Positions 1-11,732 of a stretch of 64,000 nucleotides of DNA are shown in pieces. The notes under the pieces were generated by a model. The model was not told the origin of the DNA. It worked only from the letters and a program-made list of their open reading frames with translations, and ran no database searches. Every line of letters starts with the position of its first letter. Positions within the stretch are counted from its first letter, which is position 1. Origin of the DNA: Trichoplusia ni (Eukaryota; Arthropoda; Insecta; Lepidoptera; Noctuidae); assembly GCF_003590095.1 (NCBI RefSeq), contig NC_039486.1:3286001-3350000 (forward strand). Direction: 5' to 3'. The position numbers were made by a program, and so were the translations under genes.

Positions 1-105
1 GAATGGTCTATTCAACACAAAAAGCATTTTTCAATTTGAACCAGTAGTTTCTGAGATTAGCGCGTTCACTAACAAACTCTTCAGCTTTATATATTAGTAT
101 AGATT
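1..105 (-). repeat. Helitron-like repeat, 5' part (truncated by window edge)
   Basis: Read on the minus strand, this begins with the family's 5' end (ATCTATACTAATATATAAAG) and the block 'gctgaagagtttgtt...gaacgcgctaatctcag...actactggttcaaattgaaaaa', then runs off the window. The same blocks occur at 1433-1662, 11505-11732 and 14201-14449. The family looks like the lepidopteran Lep1-type non-autonomous Helitrons: a conserved 5' ATCTATACTAATAT end and a 3' hairpin followed by CTAGT. The family name is from memory. Confidence 0.7.
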
Positions 106-1432
106 GGTAAATGTAAGTAAATAAAGCTTTTAAGTTACTTTACGTGCATATATTTTACGTACTAGCAAGGTAAACTACTGTCTGTGCAGAAAACCTATGA
201 AGCCCATGCTATAGCGCATTTTCGCATTACGTGTATTCGCATTTCCAATGCTCAGGAAGTAAACCTATGCCTTTCTAAGCAGGGTCAGTAACCCAATAGC
301 CAACTAAAGCACAATTTGTCTTGGAAATAATAAAATATTTATTCGGTTTTATACCAATAAATCATATTAATCCCTGTTTCCGATCATTCAAGCTCTATCT
401 AGAGAACCCTCGTCTTTTCTATCTCTTAATACAGAAATAAATACCTTTTTATTTATTGGGAGATGTTTGATAACGTACATTTTAGAAATTTAAGGTATGT
501 GGATTCTGGTTGGTTCTTGGAAAGCCAATTTTTTTGGTTATTTCTTTAAACCCACTTGAGTGTTTATTTTCACTAGTGATATATGATTCAGTAAAATTAA
601 TATAGAGTTATCGGGGTGTATCTATATATTGGGGTGCTGGCGACTGTTTACAGTGATTTTATGGAAAAAAAATGTCATATTAAGTTTAAATTTGTCAAAT
701 TTTAATGATTAACTAGACAATGTGTGTTGGATTGCCAAACAATGTCGCAGATTTAATCTCGGTCGATACTGTTGTCTTTTCAAATTAAGTCCATATACTC
801 TGCCCACTTTAAAGTAAGCATGACTAGCTAAAAACAGTGAGGGAAAACATCGTGGTTTCCTGCAGCAAAAGCAAAACTTATTGTTGTTATGTATGTCAAG
901 CCATGTAAGTTTTACGAACAGCTTAATCTCTGAAATCAGGTTATACATCGACCATACAAAAAAAGGAAAAAAAATGTGTAAGCAGAATTTCCAGGTGAAA
1001 TAACCCAAGTATACCAACTCATTTGCATTGTTTTAGAATATGTTTTTACGTTAATTCGTTTCAAACATACATAGAGCTTCATTCGTTCCGAACTAAGTCT
1101 TCTCAAGTATTTTTCCTAATCCCGAACAAAGTACTCTTTGAGCAAGAAGCCAAACCAAGCTTAGACTAAACAAGAAAACTTTAGATATGAAGGCAAAACT
1201 ATTTACAAAGCGTTGCTATGTCTTCATTGAAAAGAGATTTCCGCGATATAACTATTTATTAACATGAAAATAACAACGTTAAAGTTGTCTAGGCAGTGTC
1301 ATCAACATCGACATCGTCTATAAAACTTCAAATAAATAAGTTACTTTAAAAGGCATTCTGTTGCTAAACACTATCGTTATTTATAGTTCTGGATTATCAA
1401 AACTAAAAACCATTTTAGAGCTATTCTCTTAA
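106..1432. other. AT-rich intergenic DNA, no gene seen
   Basis: Only short frames are present (the longest about 100 codons, minus strand 709-1017) and they have no recognisable domain or splice context. No repeat family was recognised here. Confidence 0.5.
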
Positions 1433-1662
1433 TCTACACTAATATATAAAGCTGAAGAGTTTGTTTGAACGCGCTAATCTCAGGAACTACTGGTTCAAAT
1501 TGAAAAATTATTTGTGGTCTTTTCAGACCATTCATCGACTAATAGGAGCAAAGATACAGAGTGTGGAAAAATCAGGGAAAACTATTCATCTTCGAGGGCT
1601 TCCGTTCAAAAATTCCTAACTTTCTTCTAACCAAGCAGACGAAGTCGCGGGCAACAGCTAGT
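1433..1662 (+). repeat. Helitron-like repeat, near full length
   Basis: It starts with ATCTACACTAATATATAAAG. It carries the 'gaacgcgctaatctcaggaa' block and the 'cttcgagggcttccgttc' block. It ends with a short imperfect hairpin around 'gacgaagtc', then 'gggcaacagCTAGT' at 1658-1662. A 3' hairpin a few bases before CTAG(T), with no terminal inverted repeats, is the Helitron end structure. No coding capacity. Confidence 0.75.
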
Positions 1663-2722
1663 TAATTAATATTTTGACAACCTTCAACACAGACTTATCA
1701 AAAATAAAGATTATAGCGATACATTTAAGCGTTTTTTACTAACGCTAACGATCGAACAAATGTCTTTTAGCTAAAACAGACACTAAGACCCATTCACAAC
1801 TCAACAACTTCAAAGCAAATACTTGAGTGTAACTTATTGCCATCACCCTCATACTTACGCGTGACGTCATCAGATATGTCCTTCAAATCAATCACAGCCT
1901 CCTCTCATAGTTTGACGTCCCCTCTCACTGACCGGGATGTCACCCGCTTTCAAGGACACTACTACAGAGAGCCGTAACCTTTCTTATAAACTATTTTTAT
2001 TTGAGTTGTGGAAAAGGGACGCGGCTCTACTCTGTGTAGTGCGTTGTCACGCTTCCATATTTACAATCATGTTATTTTCAAACGTGGTAATAGGTGCTAG
2101 GAACCGTAGATTTATATTTTCCTTTTTGTTATATTTTGCAATGTCTAATGTAACTATATTGTTATCGAGTCGATGGGAAGTTATTTTGCTGGCCCTAATT
2201 TTTTTGACTCTACAAAAACGACATTTGTAGAGTAATTAGGTATTATGTAATAGTCAAGTGCAAAGTGTTCATTCTTATTTAGCCCAAAAGGACAAAAATT
2301 AGCCCATAACATTGTAGGTCCGTCTATCCATAATGCTGTAACTCATAAACCGTAATAGTCAGTTAGTATTAATAGATGGAATTTTCATAGTTGTTTTTTC
2401 GATTATAGCAAAAAAATAGAAGAGAAAAATAAAAATAGTCGTTGACAACAACAACAGTTGCAATGGCTGGTACATGTGTTAGGTGACCAATTGTATTTTT
2501 AATATTGTATTTCTTCAGCCTCTTTGTAAGGAATTCGCGGTATCGCGAAGTCTGATTCGAGAGGACACAGGCCTCCCCTTTTGCACGACAACTTAACAAC
2601 AACACAATGTTTATATTTCCATTACTGTTCCGAACAATTTAAGAATGCACGAAAAAAGTACTGCAGTAAAATTTGTTTAATGCAGTCAAGCCTACACTAA
2701 AAAAACTGTAGTTTTATAATTT
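1663..2722. other. Intergenic DNA, no gene seen
   Basis: A 97-codon plus-strand frame (1937-2230) and a 78-codon minus-strand frame (2369-2605) resemble no family I know and have no splice context. Nothing else was supported. Confidence 0.45.
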
Positions 2723-2739
2723 ACATACATATTTCATTT
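2723..2739. repeat. Target-site duplication of the 5S-derived SINE, left copy
   Basis: ACATACATATTTCATTT is identical at 3101-3117 and immediately bounds the SINE on both sides. Confidence 0.8.
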
Positions 2740-3100
2740 CATCATTGGCCTAGCCTTTTCCCAACTATGTTGGGGTCGGCTACCAGTCCAACCGGTTTCA
2801 GCTAAGTACCAGTGTTTTACAAGGAGCGACTGCCTATCTGACCTCCTCAACCCAGTTACCTGGGCAACACGATACCCCTTGGTTAGACTGGCTATCAGAC
2901 TTTTTCAAGCTTCTGACTACCTGTAACGACTGTCAAAGATGTAGGAATAACAGCCGGGACCCACAATTTAACGTGCCTTCCGAAACACGGAGGAACTCGT
3001 TATGACAAAGATGGTCACCCATCTACGGACCAACCGCGTCAAGCATAGCTTAACCTGTGATCGAATCACTTATGCGGTTATAGCTTAGCCATAACCGCAT
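2740..3100 (-). mobile_element. 5S rRNA-derived SINE with 17-bp target-site duplication
   Basis: Read on the minus strand, the head includes 'ggttaagctatgcttgacg' followed by 'ggttggtccgtagatgggtgacc'. This parallels the internal promoter part of 5S rRNA (gttaagcaacat...ggttagtacttggatgggtgacc). The body ends in 'gttgggaaaaggctaggcc', followed by a short ATG-type tail. The copy is flanked by a perfect 17-bp direct repeat ACATACATATTTCATTT (2723-2739 and 3101-3117), which marks target-primed insertion. The plus-strand 'ccaactatgttggggtcggct' block is common in moth genomes (from memory). A second fragment lies at 58802-58908. Confidence 0.8.
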
Positions 3101-3117
3101 ACATACATATTTCATTT

Positions 3118-3801
3118 ACAAAATAATATGTCAGTCATTTTAGTGTCTGCCTTTGCAAGTGGTAAGCAACAATGTAGATAAAATGGAAGAGGTTGTAAAT
3201 GAAATTCATATTCGAGAAAATTTTGCAACTCATGATAAATGAGGTATCACATTATAATGACACGTCCTGTATATGGAAGCCTGAAATGAAAAATATCTTT
3301 CATAGTAGTAGCCTGAAGGATTTTCACCAAAACGATATATTATTTGGACTACTTCGAGATTAAAAGCCCCCATTTTTGTAGAAAACAACTTATTCTTGTA
3401 TTTACCATGCACATTAAAATTAATGGTGTTAAGAGGTCAGAAAAACGTGTGTAACAAATGAAACCATAGTAATTTGCCTTTAAACAATATTAAATCTGGC
3501 TGAAGGTATTTGACAGATCCAAAAATAACATTTCAATGTATTTTGGGAATAACAGGTATTCAACCTGTTTGAATTAATTTAATTCCTTCCTTCCAAAATC
3601 TGTCATAACAAAGAAATAAATTCTCCTCAAAATTTCTCCTATTGCCCAAACCTCTGTGAATAAACAGCCCCCTTACCAAAACTTGTGCTCCTTCGAATAA
3701 TTACAAAGGCTCCCTTCTACAACTTTATTTAAAATCATAAAGCATTTTTAATGTACGCAGAAGGTACAGTGATTCGCAATTCGTTTGCCCGTCACGTCTG
3801 T
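3118..3801. other. Intergenic DNA, no gene seen
   Basis: AT-rich. A 60-codon minus-strand frame (3230-3412) has no recognisable feature. Nothing else was supported. Confidence 0.45.
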
Positions 3802-3809
3802 CTTACGCC
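3802..3809. repeat. 8-bp target-site duplication of the hAT-like element (left)
   Basis: CTTACGCC, repeated exactly at 5385-5392 directly beyond the right terminal inverted repeat. Confidence 0.82.
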
Positions 3810-4780
3810 CAGGGACCGGCCGGATACTCATTGAAAGGGTTTTTGAAGGGGTTTTTTTAAGCGCTTCAAGAAAAAACCCTATGACATATGTTACACCTTC
3901 GAACGGATTACTGGAACCCTGTTCCGAACAGGTTACCCTTTCACTACCCTGTAACACTGTAACAGGGTAACCCACTCCAACCTAAGACAGTGTAATATGC
4001 ACTCTTTGTCATAGACATTAGTTTGAAAATAGTATAACCACGAGCGCACGTGATCTTACCGCCCAGCGGCGACATTGTTGCATTTACCGAGCGACTTGTA
4101 AACATGGAATAAAAATCATTGTGGATATGATCTTACAGTTTAATTTTGCTTGTCGCACATTTCAAACGTTGTGATATATATTTTTCGTGTCTATACTTGT
4201 AGACCAGGGTCGATAATTTTTAAAACCAAAAAAAAAATAGTAGGATGAAACCCATTAGAAAAGGAGGGGAATATTATAAATATGAAAGGAAAAATAATTT
4301 ACGGACGATCTGAGGTCGGGAAGGGGGTGGGAGTGACGTTTGAAGAGTAAAAAAAGGATTTTCTCGATTTCCGGCAAAACTAAAATTCGTATCGAAAAAA
4401 GTCAAATGGCAAAGTTGTAGGTAATAAAAAGATCTAAAACTTTTGTGTTTACATTTTTTTCACATAACCTCAAAATTTATGTGAAAAATCCAAAAAACCA
4501 AGATTGTGGTTTTTTATTTTTATCCTTTACAAAAAATTATTTTTGTAACGAAATTTGGTGAAAACTTACTTTTTTGTGTCCCAAATACGCTGTAATTTAT
4601 TTGATTAAAAATATTTATTTTTTCACCTTATTTTGAATTAATAAAAAAAAAACACTAATTTTCAATCGAAAATTCACCCGTCAAATCTTCTCAGAAAATG
4701 CAAAGAATGAAAAAAAAACTTGTATTCGATTTTTTTTTAAATTATTATAAATAATTTCATCTAAAAAATTTGATCTCATT

Positions 4781-4975
4781 TAGTGTTCAATAGACCAATA
4801 ATCGAGGAAGGTTTCAGGCTAGGTATATCAAATTACGCTGCAACTAATAGGAGCGAAGATTTAATGGAAAATGTGGCAAATACGGGGAAAAATATTAATC
4901 TTCGAGGGCTTTCGTTCAAAAATTCCTAACTTATATCTTCTAACCACGCGGACGAAGTCGCGGGCAACAGCTAGT
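4781..4975 (+). repeat. Helitron-like repeat, 3' half
   Basis: Contains 'actaataggagcgaagat', 'cttcgagggctttcgttc' and 'cacgcggacgaagtcgcggg', ending in CAACAGCTAGT (CTAGT at 4971-4975). The 5' third of the family is missing. It is nested inside the hAT-like element at 3810-5384. Confidence 0.7.
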
Positions 4976-4985
4976 TACCTATATG

Positions 4986-5091
4986 GCTGGTTTTCTTATC
5001 ATGCTGACATGACGCGACGTTTCGCGCGTAGGTAGTTTGTCCGAGAGGCGCGAGTCGCGGCGCGACGCGTCGGCGATAGAAGAAAACCAGC
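4986..5091. repeat. 106-bp GC-rich unit with 12-bp inverted ends
   Basis: Starts with GCTGGTTTTCTT (4986-4997) and ends with its exact inverse AAGAAAACCAGC (5080-5091). The interior is strikingly GC- and CpG-rich (gacgcgacg, cgcgcg, cgcgagtcgcggcgcgacgcg) against a strongly AT-rich neighbourhood. It is probably a miniature element nested in the hAT-like copy. No target duplication was identified. Confidence 0.5.
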
Positions 5092-5392
5092 TGTAGTCTT
5101 AGTAAAGCAATGAGGGGCCGCTAGGGTGCAAGTATGCAGCTCAAGTTTAGTGGGTAATTAAGGGTAACACGAATAAAAGCCTTTCATGAAGGTAACCACT
5201 TCAAAGGGTTAAGTTATTGAAGGGGTTAACCCCTTCACGTGGTTACCATAATGAAGGTGTTAACCATTTCGCTGGGTTTCGAGGATGTAACTCGAACAAA
5301 AGGTAACACTGCGATATGAGTTACCCCGTGTACGGGTTACCCTGTCAAACGGCTTAACTCTAAAGTGGGGTTGTCCGGTCCCTGCTTACGCC

Positions 5393-8300
5393 TTCGCTAC
5401 TTTTTCGTCATGTCGACTCAAATTAATTCATGCAAATGAGCTTTGGCGTTGTCTGAAATGGGCTTAATCTTATCGCCTGTATAATTGCATGGGGCAACGC
5501 AAATAGGGGCTTAATTTTTTTATCAACATTTAATTTGGCCAGTTGCCAATTCTATACCTTTTTTAGGGAAGTTTTTAATGAGTTTGTGTCCCAACGTCCT
5601 GAGATGGGTACCGATTTTTGACGGCTCTTGTTTTCCTTGAATCGATGGTCGTTCGTTTTTCCGATTTACTTTATGTGTTGTATTAAGTCTTATGGCAAGG
5701 GAAAATGTTGGGCTTAAGTTACTGTTTCTTGGGGCAAAAATTTACGATGGGGTTTACATCTGCAGCTGTGACCAGGGAATGTAGAAATAAATAAAACGTG
5801 TTTGAGGTGTATGTTCACAGGTAAAGCAAACGTTTTAGTACCAAAAGATTTACAAGTTATTGATGTTTACTTGCTCTTGTATATTTTGACTCTTTCATTC
5901 TCTCAGGCAATTTATCATATTTAATTAATAATGAGTAACATAAATGATCGCAAATCTGTATTGCGAAATTAAGTAGGCCTACTAACAAATGACCTACATG
6001 TTTTTAATACTTTCTTGCTTTCTTGAAATATGTCTTTTTTCGATGCATGCATGAGCATCATTTTCGGATGTTATGCCATTACTTAAAAATGGCAGTAAGT
6101 AATATGATTGTTTTTTGATGTTCGCTTTTTTCATAACTCAGTCACATTGTTTCCAAAATCACATTACCTTTGACATGATTTAACTATCAAACAGTTATAA
6201 TGTTATTCTGTAAAGTTATTCCTGTAATAAATGGCGGTGTATAAACACAAACTATGCAGTTATTTGATCAAGATTAGTTGCACCTTCGTAATTATGCTTC
6301 GCGGAGTTAGCTAACGATCGGAGAAGATAAAGTTTGTCAGGTAATTAAGCACTACACAGGTAAGCTAGAGCTGTTCTACAGTAATAATGAAGGAAATTAG
6401 ATTTTGGTAACATTTTGTTACAACAAACGTTCAGACTACAACGTACTTTCATATTAATCTTTATCTATTTTTTTTACTATGACGTAACCCAAGAGATTAT
6501 TCATTACTGGTGTACAACTATAATAGGGAAAATCATTTTCTGGTAAACCATACTCTACGTGAAACTAAGTATTGTTAAAGTTTTAACAGTCTAGATATCT
6601 CAATTAATCAGATACGGATCAAACTAAAAGGTATCAGGTATTCTGGTAAGTATTTTCAGATTTTATAGATTTTCAGTTTATCCAGGACCGTGTTTAGAAC
6701 TAAATTTCTAGGTTATTTTATGAGTATAACATAATTACTTACTTCAGCCCGTCCTTTCTTCCATAAACTGTCGCGTCCAGAAGTTTACCTACAAAAAGGC
6801 ACTTCACGTTGCCAAGACTAAAACAAAAGAGCCATTTATAAAAATAATATTCCGCTACAGAAGTTCCATTAAAGCTAAGTAATTTCGTCCCCAGCGCTTA
6901 CATCTATTTAATCTTAATCAACTATCTTCCGCAAATTAAATAGCTGGCAAATGTTCAATTAATATGTGTGACTTGGAGGCAACGTCACATTATTTTAATT
7001 ATGAACCTGAATGTACTTGTAAGCGGCGTAACTTAAGGGTAACAATATTAACTTGTGGTGGCATTGTAATGCTGTAGAGATACTGAATATGGCTTCGGAG
7101 TAAACTGTTCATACATAGAAGATAATATAGGTTTTGGTGTTGTTTTGATATTCACTATAAACTGATCGTGATATCATTCCATGTGATTCTCATATTACTA
7201 CTGGGCTGGTCGTTTCAAGTGTATATGTTTGTGTAAGTGTTTTTAAATTTACATTGTATTGGCCCCTTGCGATGTTATCTGGCAGACAAGTAAGATTTTT
7301 TCTATAATATTTACGAATTAATTGTATCGTCTCTGTTCACGGATTGTGAGATCTTATAGCCTTTTAGATCTTATAACAATTGTAATAAAAATATATATAA
7401 AAAAATCAAAATGAGCAGAAATTCTTAGTCATGTTTACTAATACAGCCTTCATAATTTATGTAAGATTAATGTTACATCAATTTCTGACTTCAAAAATAG
7501 ACTAAACTCTAAATATGGACTTTAGTAAATCGACTATTGTTAACAAAAACTTTTGATTGCGTCATAACGTGGTCTAAATAATCTTCAGCATATAACAAAA
7601 GGAAAGTTCGTTCCAAATATAAAGTTAGGCCATTAAACGTGTGATTGGATATCCAATGATATTTCTCCAAGTTAACCAATTGTTACAAATTGAGTGTTAG
7701 TTTCACGGCTTCATAGGAATTGTTTGTGAAGCCATCAATGTTTCACTGACATGTTATTTTTGTAACTGTTGATAAACATCCAAATTATACGTCATTTCAT
7801 TTTGCGGAACGAGTTGATAAAAATTTTACACGTTCTGCTAGTTCCCAGGTTTGCTTGCTGTGATTAATATTTTATTTACATTTAAATGTCAGCCACGGGC
7901 GAAATTGGGCGTTTATTTATTTTAAATGTAACAGCTATGTGTTTTTTGATGGCGCTGTTATTTGGGGAGTTAAAAAAAATTGCATGAATAATTTCGTTTT
8001 TTTAATAGAACAACAAGCCATCGTAATAAACAAATAAAATATTCCTAAGGAATGTGGCAGACATTAAGCTTTGTCACAGTGGTATTGTCTCAATCAACGA
8101 GAAGCCATAGTACCTCAACTACATAAGTTGGAACTCCGAATGGCAAGTAATAACACTGATCCATAAACGTTAGCAAACATCAAAGGAGTTGTTGAGCCTC
8201 TGTCGACCTTTTGTGAGCCATCACCCTATCCAAAGCTGAGTCTTAAGCTCACAGTTCTTGTCACTCACTTTGTGACATGTAACACTGTTTCTGATGTATC

Positions 8301-9245
8301 TTCAGCGGTGAAGATAAAAGAGAATTCATACATACGCACACATTATTATTCAATCACAAAAGTAGGAACTGTTAAAGTCAATAATTCAGTTATTATTTTT
8401 CTGTTTTTTTTTAATATCACACGCAATATGCGTTTTTTTCGCTCGGGAACAAATTTCTTTAGATAGGAAAGAACTAAAACAGTTTATTAAAGAATGATGA
8501 ATTGATTGCTACCATTTTAGACCATGTTGTAAGATTAAGCACTGTATTTGTTCCGCTAGTGTATTTTTTGAAGGTTTTTACAAAAGAACGTTAAAAGCTA
8601 CAAAGATTGGAACATAGTCTTCACCTTTGGATATTGAAACTAGTATACATGGTTATGTTTACAACGGCCTTAGTTCTGTCCCGATAGTTGATATCACTTA
8701 CAACTTAAACCCATTCATCAATCTCAATCCAGATTCAAAACAAAGTTCAACGAATAAATCAAAGCCATATCCAGTATAAACAAGTAATTCCCATATCGTT
8801 GCTGGCAACGCTTGCAGCAACAATCTGTCACAAAGTTAGTTCAGGGAAAATTCTGTGCAAATGTAAATCAAAGACGATGTCGCTTCCTTTTCTAATACAG
8901 TTACTGACGCTTCGCATAATTATGAACAAAGTGTAGAAGACTGGATTACGTAGGACCGAGTCTGGAGTAACCGCTTGTAATCTGCTCGAGGGTATGAGAA
9001 AATTAACAAGTGTAGCTTCTTAAAGTTTGGACGGGAAAATGGATTTTTAGGACTTGGTGAAGTGCCTTGGTACCTTGATGAACGAACTTACGATAGTGTT
9101 CGAAGTACTTTCATCAGCACTTTAGGGCTTGTTCGATTAGGTACGTGATGTTGTTAAAAGATACGTGGGATTACGGAGTTTTTACTTAAAATGAACACTT
9201 AATCTTTTTTTTACTTAATGTGCGTAGATCGTGTAGAAAGCATTT
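5393..9245. other. Intergenic DNA, no gene seen
   Basis: About 3.9 kb of AT-rich sequence with only short frames (a 64-codon plus-strand frame at 8272-8466 is typical noise). No recognised repeat, RNA gene or splice-consistent exon chain. Confidence 0.45.
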
Positions 9246-9309
9246 CTCAAGTGAATTCAATAGATAAAACATTACTACAGCAGTGTTTTATCTATTGGAT
9301 TCACTTGAG
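9246..9309. repeat. Near-perfect 26-bp stem hairpin
   Basis: The left arm begins CTCAAGTGAATTCAATAG (9246-9271). It pairs with the right arm ending GGATTCACTTGAG (9284-9309), with one G-T mismatch in 26 pairs and a 12-base loop (ttactacagcag). One more base pair extends it outward at 9245/9310. It could be a foldback MITE remnant or a small-RNA precursor. Confidence 0.6.
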
Positions 9310-9310
9310 A

Positions 9311-11504
9311 GAGGAATCTCACCTCTTGAACCTCCTATAGGTTCAACCATGTCCTCAGAGCCATCACAGCAGCAGCGTCCAAATGATTATCAGTCTTGGT
9401 AATAAAACTTCAATAAGTCAACCATAACCTCATCGTGGTCCACAACATATGAAACTCTATTAATAGTATGTTATCCAATAACGAAAGTAAATCCATAACG
9501 TTGTGGTAGAAACTCTTCAAAGGATCTGCCACTACGTCTAAAAGTAATATTATCAAGTTTGCGACGGTGCAATACACGCTTTAGAGAGGCATCTCTCTTC
9601 CACACCCACCCATAATGTTACTGTAAGTTCTCGGTAGGCCCTCAGGATGTAATTAACATCGGATATCACAAAGTACAGAAAGCCAAAATGAATTACGTAT
9701 TTTAAAAACCATTCGCAAACCGCATTATATTCGGTACTAGTTGCGCCACGCCGCGTTTTCTACCTTATTTTGGTAAAATGGGACATTGCTCTCAATTTTA
9801 TACAGATTTTTGTTTGTGTCTGATTTTGGCTACCTGATAAGAGTGTCACCAGGTCCTGCGTAAAAATGATTATGACACAATTGACTGGTGTTTGCTTTAA
9901 CGAATTGCATTTTTATTGATTGTTAATTATGTATCAGAACCTTGCAAAGTTGTAATTAAAAACAGTAATTTATACATTACCAAAAAAATAATGACATACA
10001 GACAGATGAACGGACAAGAAAGCCTCAATAATGAAGCCCCGCTTTACCCCTTCGGTTACGGACCCCTAAAAACACATAAACTCGTGTCCCGTAGGTCTTT
10101 TTATCATTCATCGCGAATTTATTCTTAGCATAACCATGAACTAATTTAATGTCTAAACCAATTTATTTACCAAACGGTCTACTTCGGTAAGGTCACGATC
10201 TTCGCCTAACAAGCCACAGATATCGCAAAGAGTCGGCAACAAGGAGTCTGCAGCAGATTGCTTCCTTCCGTTACGAAGTGCGCCAACGTGACTACGGATA
10301 CAAAACGGTGTACAAATACAAATCGACATAAACACTAATAAACAGAGTATATATATGCGCCAATATTTGAATAAACGGTATGTATTTGTGCGATGCCTTT
10401 AATGTAACACATTGTATGCGCTCTGCTTAGTACTAAGAGGTAGATTTAAGTTTTGCAAGCTGAGATTACATTTAATAATAATAAAATTATAATATTTTTT
10501 TTTATTTAAAAACCACAAAGGTTCAATTACATGTTTTACCTAACTACACAGAATTTAAAAACATGTAAACAATTAATATTGTATTGCCCAGAGAGACTTG
10601 GTCCTCTTGGTTAAAACATATTATGTGAGTGGGCAATCCCATTTAGTTTTTATTACATTCAGGAAGCTATGGCTGCTTCCGATTAATCTGCTATGCAAGG
10701 ATGCAGACTTATGCAGAAGTCGTTCTCGGTTAATAATGGACCCTATTATTAGGCTGCGCTATCTGTTCGCCTAAATATTGGTTGGTTTAATACAGAAGAT
10801 ACATTTCTGTTATAGAAAGAATGCTAAAAATAAAGCTCACAAAGATAGGTGACTTAATTTTCCAACAATTCTGGTTTTCTCTATGCTACATGTTTTGTAG
10901 TTGTTCGTTTTGCGTCTTGTCTCTATTTTATTTTTGTAACTTGTAGAAACGTTGTTAATTTTATATCGAAGCATACTTATTTACTGGCATGGGCCTGTTG
11001 CTGGTCGCACGGTTGGCCTACTCGTTACTCACTGTCCGCAGGCCCACTCTGACAACATATCCTGCAACACGAGATAAAAATCTCCTTATTGCGTTAATGA
11101 ATAAAATAATAATTTAATAATGTTAACATTTATCAGAAGATACTAAAATATAGAAGCTGTTTTAATTTAAGAACGGCACATACCTTGTCTGCCAATTTCG
11201 CAACCTTTGACATTGTACCGACAAAATCTTGTAATATTTTCAGAAAAATAAAAACCTCGCTTCTATAACAAGCGGCAGTAAATTAAAATTGGATCGTCGC
11301 AGATGTTAAAATTGTCAATTGTCATTCAAATTCTCGACAGCAGCTGATTTAATTTGTTTACAATATTCACTTCTGACATTCAGGATATTATTTTTTCAAA
11401 AATATTACATTAAATAGCTTCTCTACACATTTAGCATCGATAACGTAGATAGCAATTCGTTTAGGAAATAATAGCACAAACGTTTTATATGTGAATTATG
11501 TAAT
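9311..11504. other. Intergenic DNA, no gene seen
   Basis: Short frames of about 60-70 codons only (9916-10128 plus, 10153-10335 minus). No domain or splice context was seen. Confidence 0.45.
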
Positions 11505-11732
11505 ACTAGCTGTTGCCTGCGACTTCGTCCCCGTGGGTAGAAGATATAAGTTATGTTTTTTTCGCATTTTCCATTGTATCTTCGCTCGTATTAGTCGCAG
11601 CGTGATGGTTTATAACCTAAAGCCTTCCTCGATGAATGGTCTATTCAACACAAAAATATTTTTTCAATTTGGACCAGTAGTTCCTGATAGTTCAAACAAA
11701 CAAACTCTTCAGCTTTATATATTAGTATAGAT
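11505..11732 (-). repeat. Helitron-like repeat, near full length
   Basis: On the plus strand it starts ACTAGCTGTTGCCTGCGACTTCG, the reversed 3' end, and finishes with 'gctttatatattagtatagat', the reversed 5' end. A 79-codon frame over it (11491-11730) comes from the repeat and is not a gene. Confidence 0.75.

Larger units (their letters stand above)
3810..5384. mobile_element. hAT-like non-autonomous DNA transposon (1,575 bp)
   Basis: The left end is CAGGGACCGG (3810-3819) and the right end is its exact reverse complement CCGGTCCCTG (5375-5384). Immediately outside both ends is an identical 8-bp CTTACGCC (3802-3809 and 5385-5392). A short CAGGG-starting inverted repeat with an 8-bp duplication is the hAT superfamily signature. 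Both subterminal zones are studded with GGTTACC/GGGTAAC/GGTTAACC motifs, as expected for hAT transposase binding sites. No transposase is encoded; the short frames inside are not genes. The interior carries AT-rich filler, a Helitron-like 3' half (4781-4975) and a 106-bp GC-rich inverted-repeat unit (4986-5091), so it is a nest of at least three elements. Confidence 0.82.

Noticed and set aside
3748..3975. Overlapping 61- and 75-codon frames on both strands
   Set aside because: Both lie across the left end of the hAT-like element and come from its GGTTACC-rich inverted text.
11491..11730. 79-codon plus-strand frame
   Set aside because: Entirely a translation of a Helitron-like repeat.
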